Source: JAWODU01 sp046483125 (GTDB lineage: Bacteria > Verrucomicrobiota > Kiritimatiellia > UBA8416 > JAWODU01). From it: 37,390 bases of DNA. The notes under the pieces are model-generated. The model had not been told where the DNA came from and ran no database searches. It worked only from the letters and a program-made list of their open reading frames with translations. The stretch lies in NCBI GenBank assembly GCA_046483125.1, contig JAWODU010000066.1, positions 1-37,390 on the forward strand, given 5' to 3'. Within the stretch, counting starts at the first letter, position 1; each line of letters starts with the position of its first letter. Positions 33,348-37,390 of the stretch are shown piece after piece. A program made the translations under genes and the position numbers.

Positions 33348-34366
33348 TCACCTCTCCGTTCCGAGCGCCTGTATCTCGCAAGGAGCCGGAGGCCGAAAGT
33401 ACCGATAACTCCCGAGACAAATGCGTTTATTGAGAACCACGCGGACGACAACTCGGAGTGGATACCCGGCGCTGGGAAAGGCGCCCCGAGCTGGTGGAAC
33501 ATCCTCATCATAAGCATGATACCACACACTACCCCGCTTACAGCCTGAGCCGCCGAATTATAGATGAAACCGGTCCATGCCGTAGTTTTCAGGCGCGCCG
33601 GCATGGTGGTGTTTTTCTGAGTCACCACGGAACTGATTCCGACAAACACGAAAAATATAAACAGCCCCGCAAACGCGAATGCATGCACCGGCATAACACC
33701 CGTAAGCAGACAGAACAGCGATATAATTGACGCGGCAACGGACAGAACAAAGAGAGCAAAATGCGCCTTGCCGGCACAGTAACGCGGCGGTTCGGGTTGA
33801 GGTCGCGGGGGGTCCGCGGGCTCTAGAATCGACTGTTCGCCCTTCGCGTAGGGCGAAGCCGCCCGTTCGGCCTGCGCTGAGAGTCCCTCTGCCGTGACAG
33901 ATCCCTGGACGGATTCCACGGCTTTGCTCATGGTGACAAGAGCGCGCGAAGCGTATCGCATTCTTGACAGTGAGGGCAGGTCTACGGTCTGAACCCCGGT
34001 TCGCATCAGGGCCTTTGCGGTAGGACCCAGTACCCGGTTGCGGATGAGGGCCGCCAGTAATATCACAGTGGGAATCGAGGCAAAGAAGAACCCGATCGGG
34101 CTCCGGGCAATGAGCGTAACCAGAAGAACTGCCCCGCTCAAAGCCGAAAACCCTGCAAGAATCGCGGCGTAAAGTCTATAATGGCCGGTCTGGCTCACGA
34201 CCACGGCCTGGATATCTTTGAAATAGAACCGTTTGTAGCACTGGGAAGCAACGGCATGAGTAACAAGCAGGAAATGGTCGCGTCCCATCCAGAGTGTATG
34301 CCGCACGATATTCAGGCCTCCGGGTCCGCCGGGCAGGCGCGTGTATTCGGAATGTTTTCTTACCAT
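33344..34366 (-). CDS. Membrane protein with N-terminal PH-like region, unknown function
   Basis: A 340-residue protein. The N-terminus (about 20-60: HTLWMGRDHFLLV, then RFYFKDIQAVVV) resembles a bacterial PH-like fold. Two helices (about 65-105) follow, then a long soluble Pro- and Ala-rich segment (about 140-195), then about four helices to the end. I do not recognise a family. It overlaps the upstream zinc-finger gene by seven bases and the downstream B-box gene by four, so all are translationally coupled. Confidence 0.7.
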   Translation of the reverse strand: MVRKHSEYTRLPGGPGGLNIVRHTLWMGRDHFLLVTHAVASQCYKRFYFKDIQAVVVSQTGHYRLYAAILAGFSALSGAVLLVTLIARSPIGFFFASIPTVILLAALIRNRVLGPTAKALMRTGVQTVDLPSLSRMRYASRALVTMSKAVESVQGSVTAEGLSAQAERAASPYAKGEQSILEPADPPRPQPEPPRYCAGKAHFALFVLSVAASIISLFCLLTGVMPVHAFAFAGLFIFFVFVGISSVVTQKNTTMPARLKTTAWTGFIYNSAAQAVSGVVCGIMLMMRMFHQLGAPFPAPGIHSELSSAWFSINAFVSGVIGTFGLRLLARYRRSERRGE

Positions 34367-34956
34367 GAGAGCACCGGCATTATCATTGTGTTAACCAGTC
34401 CGATAATCAATGCTATCTCGGCCAGCGCTATGAGGACGGCAACAACAAATCGTATCTGTGTGCGGGGCAGGGGAGTATCAACGGTGCGCCAGTATCGCAC
34501 CACGTAGACAAGCACAACCGGGGCAACCAGAAGCCCAAGCCAGCCCATGGCAAGAGGCGCGGCGCAGAGCAGGAGAGCAACATTGTCGTACATGAAACTC
34601 CGCGCGCGGAGTTTCCCGGGTTTTGAGGAGCGCTGTCTGGACGAAATACATTGACTGCAGTAAACGCCGTCGTCCATGTCTACAGCGCAGAGCCCGCACA
34701 GAAACCTTCCGCAGGCATCACATACTGCCGAAGCCTTTTTACCCTCATGATAAAAGCACACGGCATCCGTCGGAACGGTTACCGGCTCACCGCGGGAACC
34801 CGTTTCAAGTCTGTGCAGGATTGCGGGATACAGCCGGGCATGGGTAGGTGCGCCGCATACTGCGCAGGGCACCGGCCCGGGCGAATTGCATGCTTGCCAC
34901 GGCAAAGGGCTCCCGCAGTTGGCGCACGCAACGGGATTGCTGGATTCCGGGCTCAT
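34360..34956 (-). CDS. Zinc ribbon and B-box membrane protein
   Basis: A 198-residue protein. A zinc ribbon (CANC and CAVC, about 10-40) is followed by a B-box-like cluster (CFYH, CDAC, CGLC, CSQC, about 67-105). Two helices (about 125-155 and 165-195) end it. Function unknown; the arrangement suggests a cytoplasmic metal- or protein-sensing head on a membrane anchor. It overlaps the GYF/RDD gene by four bases (ATGA). Confidence 0.75.
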   Translation of the reverse strand: MSPESSNPVACANCGSPLPWQACNSPGPVPCAVCGAPTHARLYPAILHRLETGSRGEPVTVPTDAVCFYHEGKKASAVCDACGRFLCGLCAVDMDDGVYCSQCISSRQRSSKPGKLRARSFMYDNVALLLCAAPLAMGWLGLLVAPVVLVYVVRYWRTVDTPLPRTQIRFVVAVLIALAEIALIIGLVNTMIMPVLSW

Positions 34957-35744
34957 TGCGTTTTCTTGATTACCCGCGTATCGCAGATGTGATCGTGCAG
35001 AGCCCTTTTCTCGTCGTCAAAGGCCACGATTATGTACCCGATACCGAAAGTCAAACCCGTAACCATCTCCGCGAAGAACCTCCCGCACGCCCGGCCGTAT
35101 GTAACCTTTTCTCCTGCGGAACGTACAATCCTGAGACCGCATGCCATCTTGCCGGGCGTGGCCCCGTACTTGCCGACGAACCAGATGTTGTAAAAAGCGG
35201 GCACGCCGAGACAGAAAGCCAGCAGGAGAGAATAGGTAAACACAACCATTCCGATCATCAAACCGCTATTCCCTGATTCTCCGGAAGAGGATCCTATGAC
35301 CGCCCCCGCCAACAGGGGGGAGAGAACAAAGCTTGCCGCCGAGGTTACCAGCGACAGAATTACCTGGTCCAGCACCTTGGCCGCTGCGCGAATCCAGAAA
35401 CCGGCGTATGACATCATACCCGGCAGGGCCGCTCCCTCGCGAAGCCTCTGGAAAAACCTCGGCTTGCATTCCGCGCATATCAGCGCGCCTTCGTATTCGA
35501 TCATGTCCTGGACGGGAGATGATCTTCCGCATTCCCTGCAGATCCCCCGCGCCGGCCCAGCCGCGGAAGCGGGCTGGACTGTTTCGAGCTTTCCGCTTAC
35601 GGCGCCGAACTTCGTCCATTCAGACATGCCCTCGTGCCACACGAGGGTCTCTGCGTTAATCCGCCCGGAACGCACCAGGTTTTCGAATTCTCCGTCCTCT
35701 ATCGGGCCCATCGGCCTTCCGGATTGCGCGTAGTACCATTGCAT
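34953..35744 (-). CDS. GYF_2, zinc ribbon and RDD membrane protein
   Basis: A 263-residue protein. It starts with a GYF_2 domain (about 1-55: QWYYAQSGRPMGPI, then LVWHEGMSEW). A zinc ribbon follows (CREC and CAEC, about 68-95), then an RDD domain (about 108-260) with helices and an ATPGKMACGLRIV segment, which is the RDD core. GYF_2 domains bind proline-rich or membrane partners; RDD proteins may transport ions or osmolytes. AAGG precedes the ATG. It starts 11 bases after mgtE and opens the set of five unknown genes. Confidence 0.82.
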   Translation of the reverse strand: MQWYYAQSGRPMGPIEDGEFENLVRSGRINAETLVWHEGMSEWTKFGAVSGKLETVQPASAAGPARGICRECGRSSPVQDMIEYEGALICAECKPRFFQRLREGAALPGMMSYAGFWIRAAAKVLDQVILSLVTSAASFVLSPLLAGAVIGSSSGESGNSGLMIGMVVFTYSLLLAFCLGVPAFYNIWFVGKYGATPGKMACGLRIVRSAGEKVTYGRACGRFFAEMVTGLTFGIGYIIVAFDDEKRALHDHICDTRVIKKTQ

Positions 35745-35755
35745 CGTTCCGCCTT

Positions 35756-37132
35756 TCAGTTAACGGCCGCAACTATCAGTGTCGCTGTGGTAAAATAAAT
35801 AAAAATAGCGCTTACGTCCATCAACCACGCTATGAACGGCGTGGACATGAGCGCCGGATCCAGCCCCAGTCTGCCCAGGAGAAGCGGAAGCATGGAACCC
35901 AGAACGTTGGCGCTGGTAACGGCGATGCCGATTGCCGCCGCCACCGAAATCGATATCCAGCGGATCTGTTCATCCGTGATTCCGGTCTGCATCGGACCAA
36001 AAACAAGAGCGGCGGCGAATCCTACTGCGGCAAGAGAAACGCCCAGAACAAAGCCCCGAAGCAACTCACGGGACATGATGCGCCACCAGTCCGGCAAAGA
36101 CATCTCCTTCAGCGCCATCCCGCGAACAATGATTGTGGCGGCCTGCGAGCCGGTGTTGCCGGCCGGAGAGTTTATCAGGGGCATGAAAACCACCAGGGCC
36201 GGGAAAAGAGCCAGGTACCTGAAATTCGTAAGCGCGAGAGTGGTGAGCATCTGGCCGAAGAGCAGCAGTATAAGCCAGGGAAGCCTTTTCCAGAGCATAG
36301 AAAAAAAACCGGTGGAAAAATACTCGTTTTTTATCACGCTGATACCGGCCATTTTGTGAATGTCTTCCGTATCCTCCTGTTCCGCGAGATCCATGACGTC
36401 ATCGTTGGTTACAACCCCCACAAGGACGCCCCAGGCGTTGACCACCGGCATGGCTATCGCGTCGTGCAGTTTGAAAAGTTCCACTGCTTCCTCGCGGTCG
36501 TCGGTGACTTTCAGGGCTGTAAATTTGCGGTCCATGATGTCCCTTATCCGCTGTTGGGGCTGTGCCATAACCACGTCGCTCAATTCTACGCAGTCCAGAA
36601 GCTTCCACTGTTTGTCCGCTACGAACAGCACGTGGACGGTTTCTCTGGTGGGAGCTACCTTGCGGATATGCTCGAGCGCTTCGTTAATTGTCCATTCCGG
36701 CCTGACGGCCGCGTATTCCGGCGTCATAAAGCGGCCGATGCTGTCCTTCGGGTAATCCAGCAGTTCCCTCGCCACTCTCAGTTCCTGACCGCGCAGTGAG
36801 TTCAACAGCCGCCGGGCAAACTGACCCGGCATCTCCTCGAGCAGTCTGGTTCTTTCGTCCGGCCGCATGGCGTTGAGAATACTCGACACACGGTCCGACG
36901 ACATGGAACGGATCAGGGTCTCCTGCTCTTCCGGGTCCAGCTCGCCCAGGACCTCGGCGGCGGTATCGGTGGACAGAAGGCGGTAAACTACGGCAAGTTC
37001 TTCAGGATCCAGTCCCGAAAACAGTTCGTACAGTTCGGACATCTCCATGCCGGAAACGATCGGTTTCAGTTCCGGCATGTTTTTTGTCTCGATCAGCGAT
37101 CGAACGTGTTCGGTAAGATGTTCGTCCTGCAT
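35756..37132 (-). CDS. mgtE: MgtE-type magnesium transporter
   Basis: A 458-residue MgtE. The cytoplasmic N domain (about 20-125) is followed by two CBS domains (about 130-255), which sense intracellular Mg and close the channel, and then five membrane helices (about 280-455). PLINSPAGNTGSQAATI is the conserved pore segment and the last helix carries the conserved Asp in WLMDVSAIFIYF. It admits Mg2+ into the cytoplasm. The ATG at 37132 has only a weak ribosome site; a small upstream ORF with a better one overlaps it. First clear gene of a six-gene operon. Confidence 0.95.
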   Translation of the reverse strand: MQDEHLTEHVRSLIETKNMPELKPIVSGMEMSELYELFSGLDPEELAVVYRLLSTDTAAEVLGELDPEEQETLIRSMSSDRVSSILNAMRPDERTRLLEEMPGQFARRLLNSLRGQELRVARELLDYPKDSIGRFMTPEYAAVRPEWTINEALEHIRKVAPTRETVHVLFVADKQWKLLDCVELSDVVMAQPQQRIRDIMDRKFTALKVTDDREEAVELFKLHDAIAMPVVNAWGVLVGVVTNDDVMDLAEQEDTEDIHKMAGISVIKNEYFSTGFFSMLWKRLPWLILLLFGQMLTTLALTNFRYLALFPALVVFMPLINSPAGNTGSQAATIIVRGMALKEMSLPDWWRIMSRELLRGFVLGVSLAAVGFAAALVFGPMQTGITDEQIRWISISVAAAIGIAVTSANVLGSMLPLLLGRLGLDPALMSTPFIAWLMDVSAIFIYFTTATLIVAAVN

Positions 37133-37200
37133 TTCCGCCCTTTCGATACACCATATGCCCGGTATGAAATGTAAGGGACGTGCCCGGAATATACCTTCAT
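37093..37200 (-). CDS. Possible 35-residue leader ORF overlapping mgtE start
   Basis: An ATG at 37200 lies eight bases after AAGGAG and opens a 35-residue frame (MKVYSGHVPYISYR and onward) that ends 40 bases inside mgtE in another frame. The ribosome site lies in the loop of a GGCGGT/ACCGCC stem. Several Tyr and few acidic residues are present; no family is recognised. Translation of this ORF could control mgtE expression, as leader peptides do elsewhere. Real expression is unproven. Confidence 0.35.
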   Translation of the reverse strand: MKVYSGHVPYISYRAYGVSKGRKCRTNILPNTFDR

Positions 37201-37232
37201 GGCGGTGTCTCCTTACCTTAGTTGGAACCGCC
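37201..37232 (-). promoter_or_regulatory. Hairpin holding the leader-ORF ribosome site
   Basis: On the minus strand GGCGGT (37232-37227) pairs with ACCGCC (37206-37201). The loop contains AAGGTAAGGAG, the ribosome site of the small ORF. Folding could set how that ORF and mgtE are translated. Confidence 0.35.
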
Positions 37233-37251
37233 GTCCTTGCTTCCGAGGTGT

Positions 37252-37280
37252 AAACTACAACTTACCGGGGCACCGTTCAA
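37252..37280 (-). promoter_or_regulatory. Possible mgtE promoter
   Basis: TTGAAC (37280-37275) is followed after 17 bases by TAGTTT (37257-37252). The -10 box is weak (3 of 6). It would give a leader of about 110 bases before mgtE that contains the small ORF and hairpin. Confidence 0.3.
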
Positions 37281-37292
37281 GGTGATCCCGGC

Positions 37293-37329
37293 CCGCGCGT
37301 TCCGGTCCGACCTCGGCCGGAACGCGCGG
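37293..37329. repeat. Strong 13-base-pair hairpin upstream of mgtE
   Basis: CCGCGCGTTCCGG (37293-37305) pairs perfectly with CCGGAACGCGCGG (37317-37329) around an 11-base loop. No T run follows on the minus strand. It could be a terminator-like element for a gene outside the window or a dispersed palindrome. Confidence 0.6.
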
Positions 37330-37340
37330 CGACATATTTT

Positions 37341-37356
37341 GACGGTCCAGACCGTC
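37341..37356. promoter_or_regulatory. Perfect palindrome near the right edge
   Basis: GACGGTCCAGACCGTC is a perfect inverted repeat of 7-base arms around CA. Its size suits a dimeric regulator site, although a hairpin in RNA is equally possible. The affected gene may lie outside the window. Confidence 0.4.
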
Positions 37357-37390
37357 GCGGATGCGTTTTGGTCGGACTACGGCCCTCGCG

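Noticed and set aside
37133..37280. M-box Mg riboswitch before mgtE
   Set aside because: The conserved GGTGAGGCTCC-type core of the M-box was not found on the minus strand; only a short hairpin and a small ORF are visible.

Overview
The window is bacterial chromosomal DNA of moderately high GC, densely packed with genes. No tRNA, rRNA, phage, IS element or CRISPR array was seen. Gene content suggests an anaerobic or fermentative, environmental, probably uncultured bacterium, perhaps of the PVC group (Kiritimatiellota, Lentisphaerota or Verrucomicrobiota). The clues are a URO-D-type methyltransferase-like protein, a GldA/GldF/GldG plus DUF4340 transporter, a bacterial NrpR-like regulator, a B12-binding radical SAM enzyme and GYF/RDD/B-box membrane proteins. 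This placement is an inference from gene content, not a phylogeny.

Layout, left to right. (1) 231-820: a DUF433/DUF5615 toxin-antitoxin-type pair. (2) 1129-6807: a signalling operon with a sensor kinase carrying a solute-binding domain, an REC-HK-REC protein, a lone receiver, an exported alpha/beta hydrolase that seems to lack its catalytic His, and an MgtC-type membrane protein. (3) 6812-9373: an NrpR-like regulator divergent from NADP-type glutamate dehydrogenase, with repeated sites between them. (4) 9486-10450: two Hsp20 genes behind a sigma-54-type promoter with two identical upstream palindromes. (5) 10797-14852: a URO-D-family protein, L-lactate dehydrogenase and a B12/radical SAM enzyme. 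(6) 14955-18800: an intramembrane-sensing kinase with an OmpR-type regulator, then a stand-alone EF-G. (7) 18960-24968: two small membrane proteins, then the Gld-like ABC operon and an FmdB zinc ribbon. (8) 24977-29856, minus strand: an FAD oxidoreductase followed by a membrane glycosyltransferase, a polyprenyl-phosphate glycosyltransferase-like GT2 and a methyltransferase. (9) 30091-32041: AmrS-like radical SAM enzyme and an AEC transporter. (10) 32038-37200, minus strand: mgtE with a possible leader ORF, followed by five tightly coupled membrane and zinc-finger genes of unknown function.

The best candidates for something undescribed are three. First is the mgtE-GYF/RDD-B-box membrane operon, with its leader ORF and hairpins. 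Second is the sigma-54-type control region of the hsp20 pair. Third is the NrpR-like/gdhA nitrogen switch. Three genes (DUF433, nrpR-like, amrS-like) also share a -10-like box 6-7 bases upstream of an ATG that has no Shine-Dalgarno, which suggests leaderless transcripts. All functions are inferred from motifs and family knowledge; no database search was run.
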